A stretch of 45,555 nucleotides of DNA. Source: Nitrospira sp. Lineage in GTDB: Bacteria; Nitrospirota; Nitrospiria; Nitrospirales; Nitrospiraceae. The stretch is taken from contig JAHBWT010000027.1 of the NCBI GenBank assembly GCA_019636815.1, positions 1 to 45,555 of the forward strand. Direction: 5' to 3'. A program made the translations under genes and the position numbers. Shown piece after piece: positions 1 to 8,983 of this stretch. The notes under the pieces were generated by a model, which worked only from the letters and a program-made list of their open reading frames with translations, ran no database searches and was not told where the DNA came from. Position 1 is the first letter of the stretch; every line of letters starts with the position of its first letter.

Positions 1-1
1 C

Positions 2-835
2 ATCGTTCTCTTTTTCCTGACGGTTTTTACGACGTTGTGGGCTGGAGCCTACCAAGCCTACACCGGGCCGGTTCGTGGCCCGTTGAATTTTCTCCTTTCC
101 ACTCCTGAGGCGCTCTGGCGAGGAATCCCATTTGCCGGTGCCTTGCTCTTTATCCTCACCACGCACGAACTGGGACACTATCTGCTGTCCAAAATTCACC
201 GGGTGCCGGCTTCTCTCCCGCTGTTCATTCCCGGGCCGCCGCATTTCATCGGCACGTTCGGCGCGATCATCCGCATGCGCGGCCCGATCTTAAGCCGTCG
301 CGCGTTGTTCGACATCGGCGTCGCCGGTCCTTTGGCGGGCTTCGCCGTCGCCGTCGTCGTGCTGATCGTCGGACTCAGTCTGTCCACGGTAGTGGATCGA
401 TCGGCCACATATGGCTTGCACCTCGGCGAGCCCTTGCTGCTACAGTTCATGTCCTGGCTGGTCATCGGACCGGTACCGCCGGAGGCCGATGTGGTACTCC
501 ATCCGATCGGCTTTGCGGCCTGGTTTGGACTGTTCGTAACCTCGCTCAATCTCCTTCCCATCGGCCAACTCGATGGCGGCCATGTGGCCTATGCTCTGTG
601 GGGGAAACGGCAGAGAACTATGGCGCTTGCCTTCCTCCCGATCTTGTTGGCCTTGGGCTTCTTCGGCTGGGCGGGTTGGTTTCTCTGGGCCTTCATGGCG
701 GGGCTCTGGGGAGTCGGCCATCCTCCTGTCATGGATCCTGATGTACCATTGGGCCGCAACCGGACGATTGTCGGCTGGATTGCCTTGGCCGTGTTCGCCA
801 TCACGTTTGCGCCGGTTCCCTTTTCCTTCCACTAA
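2..835 (+). CDS. Site-2 protease family (M50) membrane metalloprotease, 5' partial
   Basis: The frame is open from base 2 with no clear start, so the N-terminus lies outside the window; the hydrophobic residues read from base 2 look like part of a transmembrane segment. The zinc-protease motif HELGH is at nt 164-178 and the second metal-ligand motif NLLPIGQLDGGH at nt 551-586. Both sit in hydrophobic segments, which is the signature of intramembrane site-2 proteases (RseP/SpoIVFB/plant EGY-like). Such enzymes cleave transmembrane substrates within the membrane. There is no PDZ domain in the visible part, so it resembles the short EGY/S2P type rather than RseP. The substrate is unknown. A second HEAGH membrane protein follows 82 bp downstream on the same strand. 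A start at the TTG at 35 is possible but would cut a transmembrane helix. Confidence 0.88.
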   Translation: MVLFFLTVFTTLWAGAYQAYTGPVRGPLNFLLSTPEALWRGIPFAGALLFILTTHELGHYLLSKIHRVPASLPLFIPGPPHFIGTFGAIIRMRGPILSRRALFDIGVAGPLAGFAVAVVVLIVGLSLSTVVDRSATYGLHLGEPLLLQFMSWLVIGPVPPEADVVLHPIGFAAWFGLFVTSLNLLPIGQLDGGHVAYALWGKRQRTMALAFLPILLALGFFGWAGWFLWAFMAGLWGVGHPPVMDPDVPLGRNRTIVGWIALAVFAITFAPVPFSFH

Positions 836-917
836 GTGCGTCGCGGATTCTTCTTTTTGGCTAGTCCGTTCTGCTGATTTTCTTGTCCGATTTCTATCAC
901 GACTTTACAGTGTAGAG

Positions 918-1670
918 ATGCTCGCTGCCGATGCGTCCGCCACCAATTGCCCGAAATGCCATGCCGAACGGCTTGATGAGGCGACGGAGTGTGTCCGATG
1001 CGGGATCATCTTCGCCAAGTACCGGCCAGGTATGGCCAGGATTCCAGTCTCACCACCTTCGTCTTCGGGTGCGCACCCTCGGTGGCTCCTGACGGCCAAG
1101 GAGTGGCTGATCGAGTCGGATACAACCGTCGATTCGATGACGTTTTACGGTCGGACTGCCGTGTTCGTGGCCATGGTCTGGTGGGGATGGACATTTATCG
1201 TGACGCCCTTGGAAACGAACTCCACCGGCGAATCGTTTCTCCATCTGATCAATCTGTCCTTTCATGAAGCCGGACATGTGATCTTTATCCCATTCGGTCG
1301 ATTCATGACGATTCTGGGCGGAACTCTTGGCCAGATTCTCATGCCGATGATCTGTCTCGGTACATTCCTGATCAAGACGCGTGATCCGTTCGGAGCTTCG
1401 GTGGCGTTGTGGTGGATGGCGGAGAGTCTCATGGATATCGCTCCTTACATCAACGACGCGCGGGCGCTTGACCTGATGCTCATCGGTGGCGTGACCGGAA
1501 AAGAAACCGATGGACACGACTGGAACAATATCCTAACGATGCTCAACCTGTTGGAGTGGGATCATCGATTGGCTCACCTCACGTATAACATCGGTATCCT
1601 CCTGATGCTCGGCTCGTTCCTCTGGGGCGGTGCCGTCTTGCTGCGTCACTATCGCCGACTCTCTGCATAA
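918..1670 (+). CDS. Zinc-ribbon membrane protein with HEAGH motif (M50-like)
   Basis: This 250-residue protein starts at ATG 918. The same frame is open upstream to 573, but that part overlaps the protease gene in another frame and is not credible. Cys11, Cys14, Cys25 and Cys28 form a CxxC-x10-CxxC zinc ribbon. A transmembrane segment follows at about 80-97, then HEAGH at 116-120 and further hydrophobic segments to the C-terminus, with a terminal helix at about 225-243. HEAGH in a membrane context suggests a zinc-metallopeptidase-like fold. The NxxPxxxLDG second motif of M50 enzymes is not obvious; the nearest acidic candidate is MAESLMDIAPYIND at about 167-180. It is therefore a putative membrane metalloprotease or a non-catalytic relative. 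The function is unknown. Confidence 0.75.
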   Translation: MLAADASATNCPKCHAERLDEATECVRCGIIFAKYRPGMARIPVSPPSSSGAHPRWLLTAKEWLIESDTTVDSMTFYGRTAVFVAMVWWGWTFIVTPLETNSTGESFLHLINLSFHEAGHVIFIPFGRFMTILGGTLGQILMPMICLGTFLIKTRDPFGASVALWWMAESLMDIAPYINDARALDLMLIGGVTGKETDGHDWNNILTMLNLLEWDHRLAHLTYNIGILLMLGSFLWGGAVLLRHYRRLSA

Positions 1671-1795
1671 CGACCTATCCTTGAATCGACCGGAGTCGGA
1701 GATGGATTTTCAGAAACGGCGGGATCTTGCCCGGTGTCGCCGGCCTTACTCCTGGCCAGCATTTGCTCTTGTTGGGATTACTCGTAAGCCTCGAT

Positions 1796-2575
1796 TCACC
1801 GTAACTGGGAGAGAGGAGGTGGAGACCCTTGCATCCAGAGTTGAAGCTGCTCGGCGATGCGTGTGCTGAGTGCTTGGATGGCTTGCTTCTTCGCGTCCTG
1901 CAGAGCGGTACCATCATCAACGAACACTGCCGGTCCAATTACCGTCGATACTCCTTCGACTGTCTGGACGGGGGCGTGCCATTCGGAGTGCACCGTCCAT
2001 AGGCTGCCCGTAGCCATCACGAGCGCGGCGATTTCAGTGCCTGGCGCGAGATAAGCCCCAATCAGGGTCGGATACAGCCAGGCATAGCGGTTGTTGTACC
2101 GATCGATCGCCCCGGCGCCATCGACGATCAACACTGCGTCGGCTCCGTACCGGGCGCCGGCTTGCCTGATCCCATCACTATTCCCTGCCTGAACGGTTGA
2201 ATCCATCAACACAAAGATGTCTGTGAGTTGCTCCTGATCACGCAATGGGGCCAGGCCATGGAGAAGCTGTTCTCTATCCGCGGTGAGCCATTCGATTTTT
2301 CTCAGAGACTGGCGGTTCGGGAAATCATGATTCGTAAAAAAGACCCCGAGCCGAAACGGTGAGGAGAGGGCGGAGTTCTGGTTTGACGGAGCGTGGAGAT
2401 CTCCACCCGAGGTAGGAGAAGAGTGGAGGACTTCAGCCATCGCGGATCGATCGAAGCCCTGGCTACCTGCACACCCGACAGAGAGTGCCAAGCTCAGCAC
2501 TATCATCAGCATGAGCAGCTGAGCCATGCGTGCTGATAGCTTATGCGTGCTAGGAATCGAATCGTTAGAATTCAC
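1796..2575 (-). CDS. Hypothetical lipoprotein
   Basis: 259 residues. A charged N-terminus is followed by a hydrophobic stretch (about 18-34) ending in LSVGC with Cys35, a plausible lipobox for lipidation and anchoring. The mature part has an alpha/beta look, with strands such as LGVFFTN, DIFVLMDS and DAVLIVDGAG, and a segment YAWLYPTLIGAYLAPGTEI. This arrangement is common in uncharacterised envelope lipoproteins. I recognise no enzymatic motif. It is convergent with the preceding gene (stop codons 125 bp apart) and 26 bp downstream of the other exported protein on the same strand, so the two may be co-transcribed. Confidence 0.65.
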   Translation of the reverse strand: MNSNDSIPSTHKLSARMAQLLMLMIVLSLALSVGCAGSQGFDRSAMAEVLHSSPTSGGDLHAPSNQNSALSSPFRLGVFFTNHDFPNRQSLRKIEWLTADREQLLHGLAPLRDQEQLTDIFVLMDSTVQAGNSDGIRQAGARYGADAVLIVDGAGAIDRYNNRYAWLYPTLIGAYLAPGTEIAALVMATGSLWTVHSEWHAPVQTVEGVSTVIGPAVFVDDGTALQDAKKQAIQALSTRIAEQLQLWMQGSPPPLSQLR

Positions 2576-2601
2576 CGTCGCTACCGTAGAACGTTTGGGT
2601 A

Positions 2602-3087
2602 CTACTCAAGCAGAGGGAGGATACGGTCGGCAATAGCTTGAACGACACCTTCCTCATCTGTCACCACTTTTAGCCCTTTGAAGCTCAGATAGTATCCTCC
2701 GTGGCTCGGCGCTTGGATCGTCGCACTGACTTCGATGCGATCTCCGTCTTCGATGTCGGGGTCTCGGACCAGGGGTCTGCCGCAAATGCCCAATACGGCA
2801 ACCGGAATCGTCGTCTCGTCTTCTTCTAGGCGAAACAAGTACGCACCGTAACAGCGATCACCATTGGGAACTGTGTAGGGAGCAAGCGGCTGCACATCCC
2901 GAGCCGTACCGCGCATGGTGACGTGCCGGAGATGATAGACGCGCGCTTCTTCGAGTATTTTCTGGATGCTGATCGGTTCTTCCGCCCACACGAGCGACGG
3001 TGTGCCTGTTCCGGTAAGGGTGAGCAGGACACCCGTGAGCGGAGCGATTAGCTGGCTCCATGTCAGCATATGGACGCATTCTATCAT
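2602..3087 (-). CDS. Hypothetical exported protein, possible OB-fold
   Basis: 161 residues with an N-terminal signal peptide (hydrophobic about 8-33, cleavage plausible after VWA). The mature domain of about 125 residues begins with a helix (ISIQKILEEARVY). It continues with strands such as HVTMRGTARDVQPL, CYGAYLFRLEED, TIPVAVLGIC, DRIEVSATIQ and YYLSFKGLKVV. The pattern fits a small periplasmic OB-fold (tRNA_anti-like/BOF type), but this is inferred from strand spacing only. Two cysteines in the mature part could form a disulfide. An AAAGGAA lies just before the ATG at 3087. It probably precedes the lipoprotein in a two-gene unit. Confidence 0.6.
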   Translation of the reverse strand: MIECVHMLTWSQLIAPLTGVLLTLTGTGTPSLVWAEEPISIQKILEEARVYHLRHVTMRGTARDVQPLAPYTVPNGDRCYGAYLFRLEEDETTIPVAVLGICGRPLVRDPDIEDGDRIEVSATIQAPSHGGYYLSFKGLKVVTDEEGVVQAIADRILPLLE

Positions 3088-3173
3088 TTCCTTTGCGTGG
3101 TCCCCTAGTTACTTTCTCTTCCCACGCATGGCCGCTATAATCCTCCGTCTTCTAGTTGCGGAGGATTACGCGT

Positions 3174-4541
3174 ATGAAAAATGAGCGGCATCTTCGGAGG
3201 TTCATCTCTGAGTCACGATCGAAATTTGAAGATCTCTTGGGGCAGATGGTGGAAGTGCCGTCGATCAGTATGGACTCATCCCGGAAGGACGACATTCGGC
3301 ACATGGCAGACTTGGCGGCGCAGTATCTGATAGGGATGGGTGCCCAAGCGCAGGTCGTCGAGACCGGTGGGTATCCCCTCGTCTCTGGTGGTTGGACAAC
3401 AGGGGCTGAGTATCCGACCGTCACCATCTACAACCATCTGGATGTGCAACCTGCGCAAGAGCCGGAATGGAAGCATCCTCCATTCACGTTTGGGAATAAG
3501 CACGGCATTTATCAGGGCCGAGGCGCCACCGACGACAAGGGGCCGGCTCTGACAGCTCTGTTCGGTGCGCGATATGCCATTGAGCAAGGCGTACCGATCA
3601 ATATCCGGTTTTTGTGGGAACTGGAAGAAGAGATTGGAAGCCCCCATTTTAAAGCAGGGCTTCGAGACCGCAGCGCTGTTCCACGACCGGACTCAGTTAT
3701 CGTCTCGGACACGATTTGGATTTCCAGGGGGCGACCTGCCGTGCCATACGGTTTGCGCGGGTTGCTCGGCGCACGGCTGACGCTCCGAACCGGAGAGAAA
3801 GATGCGCACTCGGGTGTGACCGGAGGGGCCGCCCGGAATCCACTGGCTGAATTGATGGAAGTTGCAAACACGTGTCTTGATGCGAGAACCGGTCGCGTGA
3901 AGATCCCAGGCTTTTGTGACGATGTGGTCGAGCCCACCAAAGAAGAGATCAAGAGTTTCCTCAAGTCCGGTTTCCAGATCAAGCATTTCAAAAATGCGTA
4001 TGGGTTTCGATCTCTTCGCGTGCAAAATCCAGTTGATGTCATGCGTCGGATCTGGGCATCTCCAACCTTTGAAATTCATGGCTTAACTGGAGGGTATCAA
4101 GGACAAGGGATCAAGACGGTGGTGCCCGGTCATGCCGAGCTCAAGGTCAGCATGCGGCTTGTTCCGAACCAAATGCCCGAGCGGATATTTGCTCAGTTGA
4201 AGAAGCATGTCGCCAAGGTGAACCCAAACGTGAAGGTGGAACGAGAAGGCATGCTTCACCCGTTCAGAGGCAATTTTAATGGGCCCTATGTGGAGTGCGT
4301 GAAGCGCGCCATAAGAGCAGGATTCGCTAGAGATCCCGCCTTCGTGCGAGAAGGGGGATCGATTGGTGCGGTCGTGACGATGCAGAACGCGTGGAAGGTC
4401 CCGATTCTCTTCATGGGCTTGAGCTTGCCGGAACATGGGTATCACGCTCCCAACGAATACTATGATTGGGGCCAAGCCTCAGGTGGAATGAAGGCCTTTG
4501 CTCAGTACTTCTCGGAGCTGGCAAGGGTGGGGAAAAAATAA
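3174..4541 (+). CDS. M20 family metallopeptidase (dipeptidase-like)
   Basis: 455 residues, starting at ATG 3174 with GGAGG at 3160-3164; the frame extends upstream to a TTG at 3156, but the Shine-Dalgarno sequence favours 3174. Metal-ligand motifs of the M20 family are in order: HLDVQPAQEPEW (first His/Asp), GRGATDDKGP (bridging Asp), WELEEEIGS (Glu pair) and the C-terminal LPEHGYHAPNEYYDW. A lid/dimerisation domain sits between, starting around DAHSGVTGGAARNP. The family hydrolyses dipeptides or acylated amino acids in the cytoplasm with two zinc ions. Length and motifs match the CNDP/PepV-like dipeptidase branch. No signal peptide is visible. Substrate specificity cannot be read from the sequence. 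Confidence 0.9.
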   Translation: MKNERHLRRFISESRSKFEDLLGQMVEVPSISMDSSRKDDIRHMADLAAQYLIGMGAQAQVVETGGYPLVSGGWTTGAEYPTVTIYNHLDVQPAQEPEWKHPPFTFGNKHGIYQGRGATDDKGPALTALFGARYAIEQGVPINIRFLWELEEEIGSPHFKAGLRDRSAVPRPDSVIVSDTIWISRGRPAVPYGLRGLLGARLTLRTGEKDAHSGVTGGAARNPLAELMEVANTCLDARTGRVKIPGFCDDVVEPTKEEIKSFLKSGFQIKHFKNAYGFRSLRVQNPVDVMRRIWASPTFEIHGLTGGYQGQGIKTVVPGHAELKVSMRLVPNQMPERIFAQLKKHVAKVNPNVKVEREGMLHPFRGNFNGPYVECVKRAIRAGFARDPAFVREGGSIGAVVTMQNAWKVPILFMGLSLPEHGYHAPNEYYDWGQASGGMKAFAQYFSELARVGKK

Positions 4542-4822
4542 AACTCCGGTGGTGGTCATCAGTCTAAACGCCCACCTAAGAGGCAATTCTTGAACATTGC
4601 TTCACAAAAATTGGTTGACCGTGTCGTTTATCATACAACTCCTGGTTTCAGCATCTCGGTCCTAAACAAGTGACAGTTCATAAGTAATTGTAAATTAATG
4701 TAATGTTAATTCATGAACATTTAGATATGGGCATAGATGTTGCTCAAGGAACCATCAAGAAGCCAGGAGTAATGTTGTGTAAAGTTGATTGTGGATGGGT
4801 TCTTGAGTATCCTGACCTTCTC
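4542..4822 (+). other. AT-rich intergenic stretch upstream of cutA
   Basis: About 280 bp, clearly richer in A/T than its neighbours. It contains a TTGACC at 4615-4620 that could be a -35 element, but no well-spaced -10 follows. The cutA frame is open back to an ATG at 4703, yet that extension has no ribosome-binding site and no similarity I recognise. No RNA gene or hairpin was seen. Confidence 0.4.
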
Positions 4823-5152
4823 ATGAAGGCTGAACCGATCAATGTGGTTGTTGTTATGGTCACAACTTCCAACCAAGATGAGGCGGCTAAGATTGCCGAG
4901 CACGTGGTAAGGGCTCGGCTAGCGGCCTGTGCATCAACCATTCCCACGGTGCGTTCGATCTATTGGTGGGAAGGTAAGATCATGAATGATCAAGAATCGC
5001 TCGTGTTGATCAAAACGACCTCTGACAAATATGCTTCGCTTCAGGAAACAGTGCAAAAGCTTCATTCCTATAAGATTCCGGAAATAATGGCGATTCCGGT
5101 AACCCAAGGGTTTCCACTGTATCTTGAGTGGGTGAATCGGGAGATGTCCTAG
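4823..5152 (+). CDS. cutA: CutA1 divalent-cation tolerance protein
   Basis: 109 residues from ATG 4823, matching the usual CutA length of 105-115. The family core is present: INVVVVMVTTSNQDEAAKIA, RLAACASTIPTVRSIYWWEG, SLVLIKTTSDKYASLQE and the C-terminal HSYKIPEIMAIPV. CutA forms very stable trimers with a ferredoxin-like fold and has been linked to copper and divalent metal tolerance, although its biochemical role is unsettled. An alternative start at ATG 4703 would add 40 residues unlike the family. The start is uncertain because neither candidate has a strong Shine-Dalgarno sequence. Confidence 0.88.
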   Translation: MKAEPINVVVVMVTTSNQDEAAKIAEHVVRARLAACASTIPTVRSIYWWEGKIMNDQESLVLIKTTSDKYASLQETVQKLHSYKIPEIMAIPVTQGFPLYLEWVNREMS

Positions 5153-5280
5153 ATAATGCGGTTGAAACGGCTTGGCGAAAACACTATCTTACGATTGACT
5201 ACAAAGAGTGAGAGTAGGTAATTTGCTGGACTGAATAATGAAGAATGGTCAGCTTATGAGTGGTGACGGGGGCGATAGAT

Positions 5281-6306
5281 ATGGCTCAAACGACTAGTCA
5301 AGATGGCGGTTCCTACACGATTGTAATCTTTAGAGGGTCCACCGCGAAGCCCGTTCGCTTCAGTTTTTCGAGAAAACTCCTGCGTCGTTTGCTGGTCTGT
5401 ATTGGGCTGGTCGTAGTGGCCGATCTCCTTGTCGTATCCCATTATGTCGTGCGAACTGGAGAAGTCTGGGAGTTGGCCTCTTTCCGCAATGAGGCAATGA
5501 GTGCCCGTGAGCAGACTGCGGCTTTCTCCACCGCCATCAATGATCTGAAGAAACGCATTGGAGTTATGAATGAGGTCAATCAAAGACTCCGGGTCATGCT
5601 GGGCATAGAGGTCCCGAAGTCTGGCGATATGGTGAACGGACGAGGTGGTGAGGAGCTGCCCCTTCCTGAAGAAGAGACCACGTCTACTGAAGACAGAAGC
5701 CGTGTGGTGGACTCAAATTCCAGCAGTTCTAAAGAAGGGACGGCGGGTGTCGGCCAACGCTCATCTGTTGTTGATATTGACATGTCCAAGAACAGTGCTG
5801 ATGCGGTCGCTGCTGTTAAGGAAGGCATAGACTGGCTTGAGAGGGCAGCAACCGCACAAGAGCGCCTCCTGAGCGAGTTGTCAGAGGCGGCCGAGCAGCG
5901 CTCGACCCGATGGGCCTCGACGCCCTCTATTTGGCCGGTCAAAGGTTGGGTGACGTCGGGGTTTGGCCCTCGAATGTCCCCGTTCACTGAAAAACCTGCT
6001 TGGCACGATGGGTTGGACATCGGGGCTGCGCCAAACACTCCGGTCCGTGCGCCGGCCAAAGGAAGGATTACCTACGCCGGATACGATCCTAAGCTTGGCC
6101 ACAATGTTCGTGTGGACCATGGATATGGAGTCGAGACGATTTACGGGCACTTGGCGAAAGCTCTTGTGAAGGAAGGCCAGAGAGTTGAACGAGGTGATGT
6201 CATTGCGCTTGTCGGAAGTTCAGGGCTAGCCACAGGTCCTCACCTGCACTATATGGTCAAAGTAAACGGCCAAGCGCTTGACCCGACCAAATACATCTTG
6301 GAGTAA
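5281..6306 (+). CDS. M23 family (LytM) metallopeptidase, membrane-anchored
   Basis: 341 residues from ATG 5281, preceded by GGGGG; an in-frame GTG at 5260 is the alternative. A basic segment (FSRKLLRR) precedes one transmembrane helix, then a coiled-coil-prone stretch with heptad-like leucines. A low-complexity Ser/Glu linker and a second helical stretch follow before the LytM domain, which occupies about the last 125 residues. The zinc ligands are visible as HxxxD (His codon at 6004) and HxH (6241-6249). This arrangement resembles NlpD/MepM/DipM-type factors that cut, or activate enzymes cutting, peptidoglycan crosslinks in the periplasm. With all ligands present it may be active rather than a pure activator. 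Confidence 0.9.
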   Translation: MAQTTSQDGGSYTIVIFRGSTAKPVRFSFSRKLLRRLLVCIGLVVVADLLVVSHYVVRTGEVWELASFRNEAMSAREQTAAFSTAINDLKKRIGVMNEVNQRLRVMLGIEVPKSGDMVNGRGGEELPLPEEETTSTEDRSRVVDSNSSSSKEGTAGVGQRSSVVDIDMSKNSADAVAAVKEGIDWLERAATAQERLLSELSEAAEQRSTRWASTPSIWPVKGWVTSGFGPRMSPFTEKPAWHDGLDIGAAPNTPVRAPAKGRITYAGYDPKLGHNVRVDHGYGVETIYGHLAKALVKEGQRVERGDVIALVGSSGLATGPHLHYMVKVNGQALDPTKYILE

Positions 6307-6435
6307 TCGTTCGTTAGTGTTTTAAGATTTCTTGAATGGACAGAGCAAAGCAGTCGCCTCCCGAATGCCACGCCGATCCTCGCAAAACGTCCTGTTTCTT
6401 GGTGACTCAACTCAATAGACCGCAAAGATACTCCC

Positions 6436-8118
6436 TTGACCGACCTCGAGATAGCGCAGTCCGTTAATTCACTCCCCATCATCGATATCGGTTCTCAGCT
6501 TGGATTTCATGCTGAGGAACTCACTCTCTATGGTCGAGATAAGGCGAAGGTCTCGCTCAAGACATTGGATCGATTCAGAGATACGTCAAAAGGGCGATAT
6601 ATTCTAGTCACTGCGATCAACCCCACACCCTTAGGAGAAGGAAAGACTACGACATCCATTGGCCTCGCGATGGGGCTCTCGCGGTTAGGCTATCGGACCG
6701 CGCTTACCCTAAGACAGCCTTCCCTGGGACCCGTATTCGGCATGAAGGGTGGAGGAACCGGCGGAGGGCGTGCCCAAGTTGTTCCGATGGAGGATATCAA
6801 TCTTCATCTAACCGGGGATGCCTACGCAGTAGCTGCGAGCCATAATCTTCTCTCTGCGTTTCTCGATAACCATTTATTCCACGGAAACGCACTGTCGATC
6901 GATCCGGAACAGATCACGTGGCCTCGAGCGCTGAACATGAATGATCGGGCCCTTCGGGAGATCGTACTTGGGGAAGGCACTGGCGGACGACGAGGACAAT
7001 TCGTCATTACGGAGGCTTCAGAGGTCATGGCTGTGCTGGCGCTGGCGAAGGACCATCTTGATCTACAGAATAGGCTCGGCCGGATACTCGTGGGACTTAC
7101 GAAGTCTGGCAGTCCGGTCACGGCTGAACAGCTTCACTGTGTAGGGTCGATGGCCGCGCTCCTGAAGGACAGCCTCATGCCGAATCTGGTTCAAACGCTC
7201 GAAGGCACCCCCGTGCTCGTTCATACGGGACCATTCGGCAATATCGCGCACGGTAACTGTTCGATCGTCTCTGATGCGATTGCGCTGCGATGTGCCGACT
7301 TCGTCGTAACAGAGGCGGGCTTCGGCAGCGATCTGGGGGCCGAGAAGTTTTTTAACATCAAGTGTCGTGCATCAGGGTTCATCCCGGCCGTAGCAGTGGT
7401 GGTGGCCACGTTACGAGCGCTGAAGCTTCATGGCGGCGGAGGGATCGCCAAAGCCGGGGCTGCGCTGCCATTGAGTTTGACCGGGCCGAATCGGGAGGCG
7501 TTGTCGAAGGGAATCGCCAATTTGCAACAGCACATCGCCAATGTCCTGGCGCATGGAGTACCGGCAGTGGTCGCGGTCAACGCCTTTAAGGATGACCCTC
7601 AAGACGAATTGGATTGGGTTCGGGAGCAGTCGCTGAAGATGGGAGCCGTAGATGCCGCAGTCTCAACTCATTGGGCAGACGGGGGGGAAGGGGCCGAACA
7701 GTTGGCAGCGGCGGTGGCTAAGGCTTCTGAAAAACAGGCTGACTTCAAACATCTGTATGACCTATCTTGGCCGATCAGAAAGAAGATTCAGACCATTGCC
7801 ACTCGCATGTATGGAGCGGCAGCGGTCCGCTTTGAACCGGAGGCCGAACATCAAATAGATACCGCAGAAACCTTGGGATTCGGGAGGCTACCTGTTTGCA
7901 TGGCCAAGACTCCACTGTCACTGTCTCACGATCCCACGCTTAAAGGAAGACCGACCGGGTTTACAGTACCGATCCGGGAGCTACGGATTTTGGCTGGAGC
8001 CGGGTTCCTCACGGCAGTCTGTTCCGGGATTCAGCTGATGCCGGGGTTGCCTAAAAACCCAGCCGGAGAACGAATTGGCATTGAACCGACGAGTGGGAAA
8101 ATCGTAGGGCTTTCGTGA
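6436..8118 (+). CDS. fhs: Formate--tetrahydrofolate ligase
   Basis: 560 residues, the family's typical length. The enzyme makes 10-formyl-THF from formate, THF and ATP, feeding purine and one-carbon metabolism. The N-terminus (DLEIAQSVNSLPIIDI) and the P-loop PTPLGEGKTTTSIGLA are characteristic. So are the stretches RQPSLGPVFGMKGGGTGGG, DINLHLTGD and the C-terminal RELRILAGAGF. I chose the TTG at 6436 because the family N-terminus begins there; no ATG lies nearby in frame and no strong Shine-Dalgarno sequence is seen. It is convergent with hflC, whose stop is only 4 bp away, and no separate terminator is evident. Confidence 0.96.
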   Translation: MTDLEIAQSVNSLPIIDIGSQLGFHAEELTLYGRDKAKVSLKTLDRFRDTSKGRYILVTAINPTPLGEGKTTTSIGLAMGLSRLGYRTALTLRQPSLGPVFGMKGGGTGGGRAQVVPMEDINLHLTGDAYAVAASHNLLSAFLDNHLFHGNALSIDPEQITWPRALNMNDRALREIVLGEGTGGRRGQFVITEASEVMAVLALAKDHLDLQNRLGRILVGLTKSGSPVTAEQLHCVGSMAALLKDSLMPNLVQTLEGTPVLVHTGPFGNIAHGNCSIVSDAIALRCADFVVTEAGFGSDLGAEKFFNIKCRASGFIPAVAVVVATLRALKLHGGGGIAKAGAALPLSLTGPNREALSKGIANLQQHIANVLAHGVPAVVAVNAFKDDPQDELDWVREQSLKMGAVDAAVSTHWADGGEGAEQLAAAVAKASEKQADFKHLYDLSWPIRKKIQTIATRMYGAAAVRFEPEAEHQIDTAETLGFGRLPVCMAKTPLSLSHDPTLKGRPTGFTVPIRELRILAGAGFLTAVCSGIQLMPGLPKNPAGERIGIEPTSGKIVGLS

Positions 8119-8122
8119 AGCG

Positions 8123-8983
8123 TCACCGTTGCTTCAGGTATCGAAAGAATTCTGAATCCGGACTCATGACCAAGGTCGATCCATCTTTGAACACGCTTTT
8201 ATAGGCGTCCATCGAACGGGTAAATTCGAAGAACCGCGGATCCTGTCTGTAGGCATCAGCATAGACCCGAAATGCTTTGGCATCGCCGCTTCCGCGAAGT
8301 TCTTCCGATTCCTTGTAGGCTTGGGCGAGGATAATCTCACGGTCTTTTTCGGCTTCCGATCGAATTTTTTGTGCTTCCTCCGCGCCTTCCGCGCGATACT
8401 GCTTGGCCTGCCGCTCCCGCTCCGCCTGCATGCGTGCGAATACGGCTTTCTCGTTCTGTTCCGGTAGATCGGCTCGTTTGATTCGAACATCCTGAATCTC
8501 AAGACCGTAGACGGAGGCCTTTTCATTGGAGCGTTCGGTCACGACCCGCATAATGTCGGCGCGCGTGCTTGAGACGATCTCGATTAATTCATGTCGGCCC
8601 AATTCCACGCGAAGCTCTGAATAGATAATATCGTGGAGTCGTTGGAGGGCGCCGCGTTGACTCTGGAACGCTTGATAAACTCTCAGCGGATCAGTGATCC
8701 GCCATTTGGCGAAGTTATCCAGCAACAGCGTCTTCTTGTCCTGTGTAATGACATCCTGCGCACTCGACTCGTAGTCCAATAAGCGCTTCTCGAAGTACGT
8801 CACTTCCTGCACGAACGGAATTTTTAGGTACAGCCCTGGTTCGGTGATCGTCCGAACAGGCTTCCCAAGTTGCACGACGATGGCCGTCTGGATCACGTCG
8901 ACCACGAAGACAGGCGATGCGCCGAGCACGAACAACCCGATGATCACAGCCAGAAGCGTGATGACCAAGCCTTGCTTCGTCAT
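8123..8983 (-). CDS. hflC: HflC, SPFH-domain modulator of FtsH
   Basis: 286 residues. One N-terminal transmembrane helix (about 6-24) precedes an SPFH/prohibitin domain (QLGKPVRTITEPGLYLKIPF). A long charged helical segment then includes ARMQAERERQAKQYRAEGAE, and the C-terminus has the stretch MSPDSEFFRYL, typical of HflC. With HflK it forms a large membrane cage around FtsH that regulates membrane-protein degradation. Its start overlaps the hflK stop by 4 bp (ATGA), indicating translational coupling. Confidence 0.95.
   Translation of the reverse strand: MTKQGLVITLLAVIIGLFVLGASPVFVVDVIQTAIVVQLGKPVRTITEPGLYLKIPFVQEVTYFEKRLLDYESSAQDVITQDKKTLLLDNFAKWRITDPLRVYQAFQSQRGALQRLHDIIYSELRVELGRHELIEIVSSTRADIMRVVTERSNEKASVYGLEIQDVRIKRADLPEQNEKAVFARMQAERERQAKQYRAEGAEEAQKIRSEAEKDREIILAQAYKESEELRGSGDAKAFRVYADAYRQDPRFFEFTRSMDAYKSVFKDGSTLVMSPDSEFFRYLKQR

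Noticed and set aside
573-917. Upstream extension of the zinc-ribbon protein frame
   Set aside because: It overlaps the site-2 protease gene in another frame, and the protein-like sequence begins only at the ATG at 918.
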